Of a stretch of DNA of 64,000 nt, positions 54,522-63,424 are shown one piece after another. The stretch comes from Anaerolineales bacterium UBA6055 (lineage in GTDB: Bacteria; Chloroflexota; Anaerolineae; Aggregatilineales; Phototrophicaceae). Within the stretch, counting starts at the first letter, position 1. Each line of letters begins with the position of its first letter. The notes beneath the pieces were generated by a model. That model was not told where the DNA came from, did not search any database, and saw nothing but the letters and a program-made list of their open reading frames with translations. The stretch spans positions 248,001 to 312,000 of the forward strand of contig DIYL01000062.1 of the NCBI GenBank assembly GCA_002428985.1, read 5' to 3'. Position numbers and translations under genes: made by a program.

Positions 54522-55835
54522 TTAAGTACAGCTCACATCCATCTGAAACGATTGGCTGATATAAGCATATGAAGTAATTATCAGGTCAATTGTATCATCA
54601 GCTTTCGCAGATATAGAGAGGGTAACTTCTTCTAAATTGCTCTCGTCATATTGCGGAGAAATAACGATACCATTTTGTTGCACCCAAAAATCAAGCGTAT
54701 CAAAGAGGCTATCTTCGCTAGAAACTGTGACTGTGATCAGTTGATCATCGGTTGTAATCAGTTGATATGATCTGCTAAGTCGTTTGTCGGATAGTAAAAT
54801 GAGTTCAGTTGAGCCACATTCAAGTATAGTTGCTTGTTGTCGAATAATTTCGATTGTGAAGTCGCCCGATACAAAGTCGTTAACAGGGGATACAATCACG
54901 ACGAATTCACCATCTGTATCAATTGATACGTCATTGATCTCGGGATCATAAATATACCCACCGTCATCATCACTGGCGATAGGTAATCCATCATTATTAA
55001 TGAGATTTACTGATGTATCGAGCAAACCATCATCGCTACGTACACGTATACTCACAATATCACCAACTTGACCATCAAAAACAAAATACAGTGGCTCACC
55101 GTCAATTGTCGCATCGAATGGGGTGTTGTATTCAATCACTTGTGAGACGATCTGGTACAGTGACAACGTAAAATCGCCAACACCCTCAGTAGAAAATGAC
55201 CGCGCTGTGATATAGTAAGTACCTGTTTTGGGGATTGTATACGATGCAATTAATGAGTTGAGCGAACCACCACTATCGTCGTCAGTTGTGAGTTCGGTAT
55301 CGCGATTTGATAATTCTAGGAAACTATCAAAGTCTTCTGATTGCATAGCAATACTGATAATGTCGCCTTTTGTGCCCTCGAACTCATATACGACCTCATT
55401 TGCATCGACATCTAATGCACCTTCAATAGTATCACCATAGACCATACTCAATGTTATGCCAATATCATATGTTAATGTGAAATCGCCAGTCTCTGCACCG
55501 TTCGAACTTGTCACGACGATAATATAGTCTCCCGATTGATTCATTTCAAAATCATCAATCAGCGAATTGAGGCTCCCATTAGAATCGTCGTTACTGGTAA
55601 TAATGTTGCCTGAATCATTTTCTAGACGTAACAATGTATCAAACTGACGTGAGGATGCGGTAATCGTAATACGTTCTCCTCCATCTAAAGAAAAACGGTA
55701 CCGCATTTCAAGTGTATCATCAGTAAGTTCATCTTCAACGATCTGACCGGGTTCGATAATCTCCTCAAACTGTGCTCCGACTGTGCCAAAAACGGCTATA
55801 AAGAGTAATAAACAGATCCATCTTAAGTTGCGCAT
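54522..55835 (-). CDS. Secreted protein with pre-peptidase C-terminal (PPC) repeats
   Basis: After a signal peptide of about 21 residues (CLLLFIAVFGTVGA) the 437-residue protein consists of three clear beta-sandwich repeats and a weaker fourth. Each carries a D-x-x-L/F-L-x-L strand, an NDD or DDD turn and a LNSLI-type end, for example FDTLLRLENDSGN and FDSFLELSNRDTE. PPC domains normally follow secreted peptidases and may aid folding, secretion or substrate contact. Here they occur without a catalytic domain. It precedes the haloperoxidase-like gene by 24 bases on the same strand. Confidence 0.8.
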   Translation of the reverse strand: MRNLRWICLLLFIAVFGTVGAQFEEIIEPGQIVEDELTDDTLEMRYRFSLDGGERITITASSRQFDTLLRLENDSGNIITSNDDSNGSLNSLIDDFEMNQSGDYIIVVTSSNGAETGDFTLTYDIGITLSMVYGDTIEGALDVDANEVVYEFEGTKGDIISIAMQSEDFDSFLELSNRDTELTTDDDSGGSLNSLIASYTIPKTGTYYITARSFSTEGVGDFTLSLYQIVSQVIEYNTPFDATIDGEPLYFVFDGQVGDIVSIRVRSDDGLLDTSVNLINNDGLPIASDDDGGYIYDPEINDVSIDTDGEFVVIVSPVNDFVSGDFTIEIIRQQATILECGSTELILLSDKRLSRSYQLITTDDQLITVTVSSEDSLFDTLDFWVQQNGIVISPQYDESNLEEVTLSISAKADDTIDLIITSYAYISQSFQMDVSCT

Positions 55836-55959
55836 TATCTATCCCTCACGAATAAGTGTTTTACAAGAATTATAGCAGGGTCGTGATAATGGGCATATCA
55901 AAAACGGTTGGTAGTCAGGTATAAAATAGATTATTGATAAAAAGTCACAGGCGAATCAT

Positions 55960-56730
55960 ATGACAATCGACTTTGGTAATACTGCGCACGACTATAAAAC
56001 CTACCGTCAAGGATTTCCGACGCAATTTTTTGAGAAGTTGCAATCACTTCAGCTTATTGGGCAGGATATACGGGTTCTCGACGTAGGGACAGGGACAGGG
56101 ACAATAGCACGGGGTTCAGCTATAGTAGGCAGTCGTGTGACAGCCGTTGATATTGCCGAGCCGCTACTTGAACAAGCCAAAATTCTGGATAAAGCACAGA
56201 ATATTGACATAACCTATCATATTGCACCCGCCGAAAATACAGGATTGGAATCTGAGTCCTTTGATACTGTTTTGGCGGGTCAGTGTTGGCATTGGTTTAG
56301 TCGCCCCGATGCAACTGCTGAGGTATATCGTTTACTTGTACCAGCGGGGGTAATTGTTATCGCACATCTAGATTGGATTCCGCTTGAGGGGAATATTGTA
56401 TATGCGACTGAACAACTCATCCTTAAACACAATCCAAAGTGGGCGATGCATAGTGGTACAGGATTATATCCACAGTGGTTGACTGATTTGGGAGTAGGCG
56501 GTTTTGTTGATATTGAAACCTTCTCGTTCGATCTTGATTTAATTTACACGCATGAAGCGTGGCGTGGTCGTATTCGAGCGAGCGCAGGGATTTCGGCAAG
56601 CTTATCCGACGAAGCAGTCCAACTATTTGATGATGATCTAAAACAACTTCTGCAAACACATTTCCCTAGTGATCCGCTCCATGTGCATCATCGTGTATGG
56701 GCGGTTACAGCAAAAAAGCCTAATGAATAA
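55960..56730 (+). CDS. Class I SAM-dependent methyltransferase
   Basis: The 256-residue protein has the SAM-binding motif VLDVGTGTGTIARG near residue 39, AVDIAEPLLEQA (motif II acidic residue) and AGQCWHWFSRPDATAEV, which resembles UbiE/Methyltransf_11 enzymes that follow with a Trp-rich loop. The start has AGGCG upstream. Its target is not indicated by the neighbours, which are a secreted protein on the other strand and the molybdenum-enzyme maturation operon downstream. Confidence 0.85.
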   Translation: MTIDFGNTAHDYKTYRQGFPTQFFEKLQSLQLIGQDIRVLDVGTGTGTIARGSAIVGSRVTAVDIAEPLLEQAKILDKAQNIDITYHIAPAENTGLESESFDTVLAGQCWHWFSRPDATAEVYRLLVPAGVIVIAHLDWIPLEGNIVYATEQLILKHNPKWAMHSGTGLYPQWLTDLGVGGFVDIETFSFDLDLIYTHEAWRGRIRASAGISASLSDEAVQLFDDDLKQLLQTHFPSDPLHVHHRVWAVTAKKPNE

Positions 56731-56858
56731 TCTGTTAAAACCTATGGCTTTGTATACCGATTGCGTTACAATTTAGGGTAATGTGTAAATCGTCCATAAA
56801 GGCATCTCTCCACATCATACTTACACACTTTCTGTCTTTATGGTTATAAAAGATTGTG

Positions 56859-57770
56859 ATGAACTCGATGTATAATTCTGTAGATGAGCTACAAAAAGCA
56901 TTAGTAGAACAAGACTATATTGCCGAACGTGGTTTGGCAGTGTCTATTTTCTTGTCACTTAAAACAGGTAAACCTCTCTTTTTAGAAGGTGATGCGGGTG
57001 TTGGCAAAACCGAAATTGCTAAAGTTCTGTCATCAATCCTAGAGACAGACCTCATTCGTATGCAATGTTACGAAGGTCTAGACATCAATACGGCTGTATA
57101 CGAATGGAATTACGCTGGACAAATCCTGCATATGCGCCTGATGGAAAATGATGGGCTGGGGCGATCGGAGATGGAACATGAACTCTTCTCAGATCGATTC
57201 TTGCTCAAACGTCCATTATTGCAAGCCATTGAAGCAACCGACGATGGCATCCCGCCAGTATTGTTGATTGATGAGCTTGATCGCTCTGATGAAGAATTTG
57301 AAGCATTTTTGCTCGAACTGCTATCTGATTTCCAAATCTCAATTCCTGAATTGGGAACTGTCAAAGCACAAGTACCACCAATTGTCATTCTGACATCCAA
57401 TCGCACTCGTGAAATCCACGATGCTCTTAAACGTCGCTGTCTATATTATTGGATTGACTATCCGCACTTCCGTAAAGAATTACAAATCGTTGAACGCAAA
57501 GCACCCGATGTCGAACCGATGTTAGCGAAACAGATCACAGCTTTTATTCAAGATATGCGCTCCATGGAATTGTTCAAACGCCCCGGTGTTGCCGAAACAT
57601 TGGACTGGACAGCGGCGTTAATCGCATTGGATATGAATGAATTATCATTGGAAACCGTACAAGATACATTAGGTGTCATCCTCAAGTATCAGGATGATGT
57701 CGAAATGATGGATGCGGAGACCATCCAAAACATGATTGAACGTGCAAAAGTAGAAGCACAACGTGCATAA
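56859..57770 (+). CDS. coxD: MoxR-family AAA+ ATPase, CoxD-like maturation factor
   Basis: The 303-residue protein has Walker A GDAGVGKT at about 44-51, Walker B PVLLIDELDRSD and sensor 1 PIVILTSNRTREIHDALKRR. The latter block with RRCLYYWIDYP is typical of MoxR/CoxD proteins. In aerobic CO dehydrogenase clusters CoxD with CoxE helps build the mature molybdenum site. The start is uncertain (GTG 56856, ATG 56859 or ATG 56871; no clear ribosome site). The VWA partner follows two bases after the stop, so the pair is a chaperone unit. The symbol is by homology and context. Confidence 0.85.
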   Translation: MNSMYNSVDELQKALVEQDYIAERGLAVSIFLSLKTGKPLFLEGDAGVGKTEIAKVLSSILETDLIRMQCYEGLDINTAVYEWNYAGQILHMRLMENDGLGRSEMEHELFSDRFLLKRPLLQAIEATDDGIPPVLLIDELDRSDEEFEAFLLELLSDFQISIPELGTVKAQVPPIVILTSNRTREIHDALKRRCLYYWIDYPHFRKELQIVERKAPDVEPMLAKQITAFIQDMRSMELFKRPGVAETLDWTAALIALDMNELSLETVQDTLGVILKYQDDVEMMDAETIQNMIERAKVEAQRA

Positions 57771-57772
57771 CT

Positions 57773-59029
57773 ATGGCTGATAAAATTCACCCGATTAAGG
57801 GTATCTTCCTCGGTGATGACGATGACCGATTTGAATATAAGGGCGGTAAGCTTCAACATAATCTAATCCTGTTTGGGCGCGTGTGCAAAGCTTTAGGTAT
57901 GAATGTCACACCGAATCGGATGATGGATGTTGCACGTGCATTGGAGCATATTCGCCTTGGTAACAAGCTCGACTTTTATTACACGTTGCGCACACATCTT
58001 GTCAGTCACCCTAAAGAATTTAAATATTTCGACGAAGCATTTTCAATTTTCTGGCGACGACCTGCAGAAGGCTTTACGACCCTTAATTTGCAGTCGCTCG
58101 GTGAAGAACGCCGACAGAAGAAAACCCAATTTCTACCACCGCTGGAATCGAGTCCTGATGATGGTGAAGGGGATGGCTCGCAAGACATAGACGCCAGCAT
58201 GATAGCGATTGTGCCGACATATAGTCAGCAAGAACGCCTGAAAAATAAAGACTTTGCGGAAATGACTGCCGAAGAATTAGAGATGGCAAAACGTGTTATC
58301 GAAAAAATGCCAGATACTCTCGGTAATCGTAAGACACGTCGCTTTGAAACGGGTAAAGGGCGTACAATTAATATGCGCCACTTGATGAAAGATATGATTC
58401 GTAAACAAGGTGACATAACGCATATCCCGACGCATCGCCGTAAAGAAAAACCGCGCCCAATTGTCCTAATCTGCGATATTAGTGGCAGTATGGAACGCTA
58501 TACACGCATTCTATTGCACTTTATGCACACCTTAGCAGGTACAGATTTTCAAGTCGAGACATTCTTGTACAGCACTGATATCACCCGTATCACCCGTCAA
58601 ATCCGACAAAAAAATGTTGATGATGCCCTTGCTGATATTGGACAGACAGTAAAACAGTGGGGCGGTGGCACGATGACTGGCGAATCGCTTCATGACTTCA
58701 ATTGGAAGTGGTCGCGGCGCGTACTGGGACGGGGCGCAGTTGTCATTATAATTACGGATGGTTGGGACCGAGGCAATATTCCGATGTTACATACAGAGAT
58801 GGCTCGTCTACGGCGGTCTTGCCAGCGGTTGATTTGGCTCAATCCGCTCTTGGATGCACCCGAATATGAACCGCTAACACGCGGAGCACAAGCGTTGTTA
58901 CCGTATGTGGACGACTTTTTGCCAATCACGAACTTGTCAAATTTGGATGCGATTGTCAATGCACTCAAAGACTTGAAAGCTCGCCCAACTGCAGCCGAAT
59001 ATCGCAAGAAATACCTAGTCGATAGATAA
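57773..59029 (+). CDS. coxE: VWA-domain protein, CoxE-like
   Basis: The 418-residue protein has a von Willebrand A domain in its second half. The metal-dependent adhesion site is complete: LICDISGSMERY (DxSxS), GGGTMTGESL (Thr) and IITDGWDRG (Asp). CoxE proteins partner a MoxR ATPase to insert or activate the metal centre of molybdenum hydroxylases. The N-terminal region has a helical part and an acidic linker (SSPDDGEGDGSQD). It is coupled to the ATPase gene and followed by XdhC/CoxF, which fixes its role by context. Confidence 0.9.
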   Translation: MADKIHPIKGIFLGDDDDRFEYKGGKLQHNLILFGRVCKALGMNVTPNRMMDVARALEHIRLGNKLDFYYTLRTHLVSHPKEFKYFDEAFSIFWRRPAEGFTTLNLQSLGEERRQKKTQFLPPLESSPDDGEGDGSQDIDASMIAIVPTYSQQERLKNKDFAEMTAEELEMAKRVIEKMPDTLGNRKTRRFETGKGRTINMRHLMKDMIRKQGDITHIPTHRRKEKPRPIVLICDISGSMERYTRILLHFMHTLAGTDFQVETFLYSTDITRITRQIRQKNVDDALADIGQTVKQWGGGTMTGESLHDFNWKWSRRVLGRGAVVIIITDGWDRGNIPMLHTEMARLRRSCQRLIWLNPLLDAPEYEPLTRGAQALLPYVDDFLPITNLSNLDAIVNALKDLKARPTAAEYRKKYLVDR

Positions 59030-59068
59030 CTGTCTACACCTCTCAAATAGTATTTAAGGAAAGAAATT

Positions 59069-60100
59069 ATGCTTGATATTGTAGAGATGATGAGTCAATG
59101 GATTGACGATGAGCGTCAAGTCGCATTGGCGACCGTCGTAAAAACGTGGGGATCGGCACCACGTCGTGAAGGCTCGAAAATGGGCATCACCAAAGATATG
59201 GCAATGATTGGCTCTGTAAGTGGTGGTTGTGTCGAAGGCGCAGTTGTCGAAGAAGGTGTTGCTGGACTAAAAGACGGTAAACCTCGCTTGCTCAAATTTG
59301 GTGTCGCTGATGATACGGCATGGGATGTCGGCTTAACCTGTGGCGGAAGTATCGAAGTCTTTGTCGAGCCACTAAATCAAACATGGTGGGATACAATCTC
59401 CGCAATGGCACAAAAAGACGAGTATGCCGTCACGGTGACATATATCGAAGGTGATAACATCGGCGAAAAAGTATTATTCGATAGCAAAAATGAGATACTT
59501 TATAAAACCGATGGTGTGACTGATGCATTACTTAGTGAGATGACATCTATTGCAGAATCAACCACGAAGACAGGCATCATTACACATAACGACACTCGCA
59601 TCATGGTTGATGTTCAAGCATCGCGCCCGCATTTGATTATTATTGGTGGGGTGCACGTCGCAATTCCACTACAAAATATGGCGCGCCAAGTTGGTTTTCG
59701 TGTGTCAATCGTAGATCCACGTTCTGCCTTTGCTTCCGAAGAGCGTTTTCCTGACGTCGCCAATATTATGCACACGTATCCCGACAAAGCCTTGCCGGAG
59801 TTGGGATTAGATCGTAATACGTATCTTGCAGTGCTCACACATGACCCCAAAATTGACGATAAAGCCCTCACGACTGCGCTACCCGCAAACTTACCTTATG
59901 TCGGTGTCTTGAGTAGTAGTCGTACGCACAAAAAACGCGTCGCACGGCTCCAAGAAGCGGGCATTACTGACGAGCAAATCGCACAGATTCGCACGCCGAT
60001 CGGTATTGAAATTGGATCGGGTAATCCAGAAGAAATTGCACTGTGTATTCTTGCAGAAATCGTTGCTGTCCGTAATGGGGTGCGTGATGAAGTTCGGTAA
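59069..60100 (+). CDS. XdhC/CoxF-family molybdenum cofactor maturation protein
   Basis: The 343-residue protein has the N-terminal XdhC domain (ALATVVKTWGSAPRREGSKM, VSGGCVEGAVVEE and LTCGGSIEVFVEP) and a C-terminal Rossmann domain (LIIIGGVHVAIPLQNMARQV, VVDPRS-like IVDPRSAF). XdhC proteins bind molybdenum cofactor, promote its sulfuration and load the hydroxylase. The usual GAGHVA motif reads GGVHVA, a small deviation. AAGGAAAG precedes the start. Its stop lies inside the next gene. Confidence 0.92.
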   Translation: MLDIVEMMSQWIDDERQVALATVVKTWGSAPRREGSKMGITKDMAMIGSVSGGCVEGAVVEEGVAGLKDGKPRLLKFGVADDTAWDVGLTCGGSIEVFVEPLNQTWWDTISAMAQKDEYAVTVTYIEGDNIGEKVLFDSKNEILYKTDGVTDALLSEMTSIAESTTKTGIITHNDTRIMVDVQASRPHLIIIGGVHVAIPLQNMARQVGFRVSIVDPRSAFASEERFPDVANIMHTYPDKALPELGLDRNTYLAVLTHDPKIDDKALTTALPANLPYVGVLSSSRTHKKRVARLQEAGITDEQIAQIRTPIGIEIGSGNPEEIALCILAEIVAVRNGVRDEVR

Positions 60101-61103
60101 TGTGCCGATAGACGAAGCTGTCGGTGCGATACTCGCGCATAAACTCTATGATAACAACGCTAAGATGGTCTTCAACAAGGGGCATATTCTTGATGCGAAT
60201 GATATTGATACATTACGTCAACATGGGCTCGAAACTGTTACTGTAACACAGCTTGGCGTATCTGACTTACATGAGGATCCTGCTGCTGAGCGAATCGGAA
60301 ATGCAGTATCAGGTAAGAATGTCGCCATCCGTGCGCCCGGGGTTGGACGTGCAAATTTAACAGCGGGTAAACGAGGTGTGTTACATGTTAACGTGCCTGC
60401 ACTTGAACTCGTTAATAATATTTACGATGGCATCACAATTGCAACGCTACGCGAATATACCTTAGTTGACGAAGGCGATATGATCGCTTTAGTAAAAGTT
60501 GTTCCATTTGGCGTACCGACTGCACGGGTTGTTGATATCGAGCAAATTGCCAACGCGACTTCAGCAATTTTGCGTGTTGAACCGTTGGAAGAAAAAACAG
60601 TTGCCTTGATTATCTCTGGCACAGAATCAACTCGTGAACGCCTGATGCGAAGTTTTATTGATCCAGTACGTAGCCGGATAGAAGGGTGGGGCAGTCAATT
60701 ACTTGAGCCTGTTTTTGTACTACACAACGAAGCAGATATTGCAACAGCGATCCAAAATCATGCTCATGCCGACATGATCATTGTTGCTAGTATGTCGGCA
60801 ATCATTGATCGTGATGATGTTGTCCCAACAGCACTGACACAAGCAGGAGGCAGTATCACGTTGCATGGCGTTCCGGTAGACCCTGGCACGTTGCTGATGA
60901 TGGGATATTTGGATGATGTTCCAGTCATTGGTGCACCGGGTTGTATCAAATCTCCTAAGACAAACGTTATCGACTGGATTTTACCACGCCTACTCACTGG
61001 CGAACGTATTACGCGCGCCAATTTGGTCTCGATGGGACATGGCGGGTTACTCAAAGATATTCCAGATCGACCGATGCCACGTAGTGTCACGGATAGTAAA
61101 TGA
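60087..61103 (+). CDS. Molybdopterin-binding (MoeA/MogA-like) protein
   Basis: The ATG at 60087, 14 bases inside the XdhC/CoxF gene, gives 338 residues; an open frame reaching back to 60006 lies within that gene and is rejected. The N-terminal half reads like a MoeA leader (DEAVGAILAHKL, GHILDANDIDTLRQHGLETV). The second half contains a MoCF-type fold with LIISGTESTR, a long middle segment and VIGAPGCIKSPKTN in place of the usual GNP-x-S pocket. It probably handles molybdopterin for the hydroxylase. It is not a standard MoeA because parts of the linker domains are shortened. Confidence 0.78.
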   Translation: MKFGNVPIDEAVGAILAHKLYDNNAKMVFNKGHILDANDIDTLRQHGLETVTVTQLGVSDLHEDPAAERIGNAVSGKNVAIRAPGVGRANLTAGKRGVLHVNVPALELVNNIYDGITIATLREYTLVDEGDMIALVKVVPFGVPTARVVDIEQIANATSAILRVEPLEEKTVALIISGTESTRERLMRSFIDPVRSRIEGWGSQLLEPVFVLHNEADIATAIQNHAHADMIIVASMSAIIDRDDVVPTALTQAGGSITLHGVPVDPGTLLMMGYLDDVPVIGAPGCIKSPKTNVIDWILPRLLTGERITRANLVSMGHGGLLKDIPDRPMPRSVTDSK

Positions 61104-61699
61104 TGTCACGATTTGGAGCAATCATTTTGGCGGCTGGTATGTCGTCGCGAATGGGTGATTTCAAGATTTTACTCCCATGGAAAGATAAGCGCCCAATTTT
61201 ATTACATGTGATAGAGAAGTATGTCGCCCTAGAGATTGACCCCATTTTTGTAATTACCGGACGTGATGCCGATCAGGTAAAAAAAGTTGTTTCAGATTTA
61301 CCAGTGACCTGTGTATATAACCCCATTTTTGAGACTGGGGAAATTCTATCTTCGGTCAAAACAGGGTTGCGTGTGATGCCAGATGATGTGTCGGCTGTGT
61401 TCATTAATCCCGCCGACATGCCGCGTATTCCAAAATCGATTATTCAAGATATGCAAAAAAGCTATATGCGTCAGAAAATCATTGCACCACGTTATGATGG
61501 ACAACGAGGACACCCCATTTTATTGGATCGGGTGTATTGGGAGGCGATGCTCAACTTACCCGACGATAGCGCGCCCCGTGATGTTATCAAAGCCAACAAA
61601 CAACATATCATATTCATTGAAACTGATGATGATGGTATCCTAATTGATATTGATACTCCCGAAACCTACCAACGTGAATTAACACGCAAAACCCCTTAA
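61100..61699 (+). CDS. MobA/MocA-like nucleotidyltransferase
   Basis: The 199-residue protein has the NTP-binding loop ILAAGMSSRMGDFKILLPW at residues 8-26, INPADMPRI (metal-binding Asp) and GHPILLD near residue 135. This is the MocA/YgfJ-type cytidylyltransferase family that turns molybdopterin into its CMP form (MCD), the cofactor of CO dehydrogenase-type hydroxylases. It overlaps the preceding stop by four bases (ATGA) and ends the operon. Its presence supports a cytosine-dinucleotide cofactor for the coxSLM-like enzyme. Confidence 0.88.
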   Translation: MMSRFGAIILAAGMSSRMGDFKILLPWKDKRPILLHVIEKYVALEIDPIFVITGRDADQVKKVVSDLPVTCVYNPIFETGEILSSVKTGLRVMPDDVSAVFINPADMPRIPKSIIQDMQKSYMRQKIIAPRYDGQRGHPILLDRVYWEAMLNLPDDSAPRDVIKANKQHIIFIETDDDGILIDIDTPETYQRELTRKTP

Positions 61700-61746
61700 C
61701 TAAGTTATAATTTCTCAATATGAATGCACATTGGGGAGAATAAATC

Positions 61747-62250
61747 ATGCAGTCAAATATCAAAGATGCCTATATCGAGGCACAAAGCCGGATGATGTAC
61801 GCCGCGTATATGTTCTATTCTGTACTGTGTGTGGGCTTGATGGGCTTGGAGATATTTTTAAGGTTGAGTCCTAGTTTAACAGGTAATCAAGTCCTTGCAA
61901 TCATGACGATTGTTGCGAGTATTGTCTACACTCTACTTGCCATGCTGATTGTGGAAGTCGTGTATCAAGGCGAATTACAACAGATCCCACTGATTGCATC
62001 ATTGGGGCGTTTAACACCACAACTCAGCCTGACACAACGCTATGCATTTTTGGCAGTCTCGGTTAAACGACAAATTGTATCAACCATAAGTATCTTTGCG
62101 TTTTGGATTGCGTCTGGTGGCACACCGCGTGGTGCCTCGCTAACACTAAGCATGGCGATGATCACAGTATTGACTGCCTATGGCATGTCGTATCTAAAAG
62201 AAAATGCAAACACGCTGCAAGCTTTGGAAGATGATGACGCGCCAGAATAA
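61747..62250 (+). CDS. Four-helix membrane protein, unknown
   Basis: The 167-residue protein has GGGGAG eight bases before its ATG. Hydrophobic helices at about 14-38, 49-70, 95-118 and 124-145 indicate an integral membrane protein with a short acidic C-terminal tail (EDDDAPE). It is not recognisable to me. The converging membrane protein starts nine bases past its stop. It lies 47 bases after the molybdenum operon and may be an independent unit. Confidence 0.65.
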   Translation: MQSNIKDAYIEAQSRMMYAAYMFYSVLCVGLMGLEIFLRLSPSLTGNQVLAIMTIVASIVYTLLAMLIVEVVYQGELQQIPLIASLGRLTPQLSLTQRYAFLAVSVKRQIVSTISIFAFWIASGGTPRGASLTLSMAMITVLTAYGMSYLKENANTLQALEDDDAPE

Positions 62251-62259
62251 TGATTAGCG

Positions 62260-63198
62260 TTAAGTTGTGCCAAAGATTGACGGGAACGATGTGTCAGGTG
62301 TAATCACCTCAGTATTATCAGTTGATGAATTCAGGCGATGTTTTAGACCTTGCCACAATAAGATCACAAAAAATTCGCGTATGATAAAGATACTTGAGAA
62401 TGTGATAATCGTTGTCACAATATCAATCAACTGTGTTTGTGGAATTGTCGTTTTGAGTACAATAAATAACGCCAAAGCAATCAAAAATGGGGTCAATTGT
62501 GAGAGGAAATAAGTCAGTAACCCGATAATATTTGCGTCTCTTCGTGACGAATTGAGGCTACTAGCAAATAATCCAATCATCAAACTTAATGAAATAGATT
62601 GTTGTATATTCGTGTAATACAATCCCACCAATAGCGCTAAGCTTATGATCAGATGAATTTCTGAAAATCCGATAGATCCATCGCCGAGTACAAGCAATCC
62701 TAATAATATAACAGCGATAACACTCACAGCAATGCGCCCAAGCCGATAGGTAATTAATGTGATCGCTTTCATCCACTGAAACCATCCATCACGGTGTAGT
62801 ATACCTGTCGCAAATGACCAGTTTGCATATAACGCGCCATCTGGTGACGTACACAGTAATTCATATGTAAATTGACGTTTTTCTTTGTGGATGCGTTCGG
62901 TGATTTTATGGACGAGATAGCCCCCCGCCAAAATCGCCCCTAATGGCAATAGTAACGGGCTAACTACCAAAAATGTTACCGCAAGGATTGGTACTTGGAA
63001 TAAGTAAATAAGCATTTCGGGTATACGGATAAGACCAATAACCACCAATACAATTGCTATTACCCATAGCAGGCGGACAAATAGGCTGCTCTGAAGCTCT
63101 AACTTTGGTTGAGGTTTACGGCGGTCGCGCACAAAAGTAAAAATTGGGTTACGACTCGCAGGTTCAGCTAACGTGTCCCATAAACGCCATGATAGCAT
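62260..63198 (-). CDS. Polytopic membrane protein, unknown
   Basis: I chose the ATG at 63198 (312 residues); the frame extends to 63294 without support. After a basic N-terminus (RDRRKPQPKLELQ) about seven hydrophobic segments appear (VRLLWVIAIVLVVIGLI, LAVTFLVVSPLLLPLGAI, AVSVIAVILLGLLVLG, LIISLALLVGLYYTNI and later ones), separated by a soluble loop (KRQFTYELLCTSPDGALYAN). I recognise no family. It is divergent from the truncated gene at the window end. Confidence 0.6.
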   Translation of the reverse strand: MLSWRLWDTLAEPASRNPIFTFVRDRRKPQPKLELQSSLFVRLLWVIAIVLVVIGLIRIPEMLIYLFQVPILAVTFLVVSPLLLPLGAILAGGYLVHKITERIHKEKRQFTYELLCTSPDGALYANWSFATGILHRDGWFQWMKAITLITYRLGRIAVSVIAVILLGLLVLGDGSIGFSEIHLIISLALLVGLYYTNIQQSISLSLMIGLFASSLNSSRRDANIIGLLTYFLSQLTPFLIALALFIVLKTTIPQTQLIDIVTTIITFSSIFIIREFFVILLWQGLKHRLNSSTDNTEVITPDTSFPSIFGTT

Positions 63199-63424
63199 CT
63201 TGCATTTTCTCCACTTAATAATATATTGACGACAATCATACCGTGATTTCTCGAGAAACTCAAAATCAACTTTGTGTAATTTATAAGTATGCACCCAAAA
63301 TTGCTATTCTAAGCACATCCCCCTAAATTTTGGGGGTTATTGCAATAATTGATAGACGAAAACGAACAAACGTGCTATTTTGAATTCATCACACAGAGCG
63401 GACAAAATTATAGAAGGCATGATT

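Noticed and set aside
60006..60086. Earlier start for the molybdopterin-binding protein
   Set aside because: This stretch lies inside the XdhC/CoxF gene in another frame and adds residues with no resemblance to the family; the ATG at 60087 gives the usual coupled overlap.
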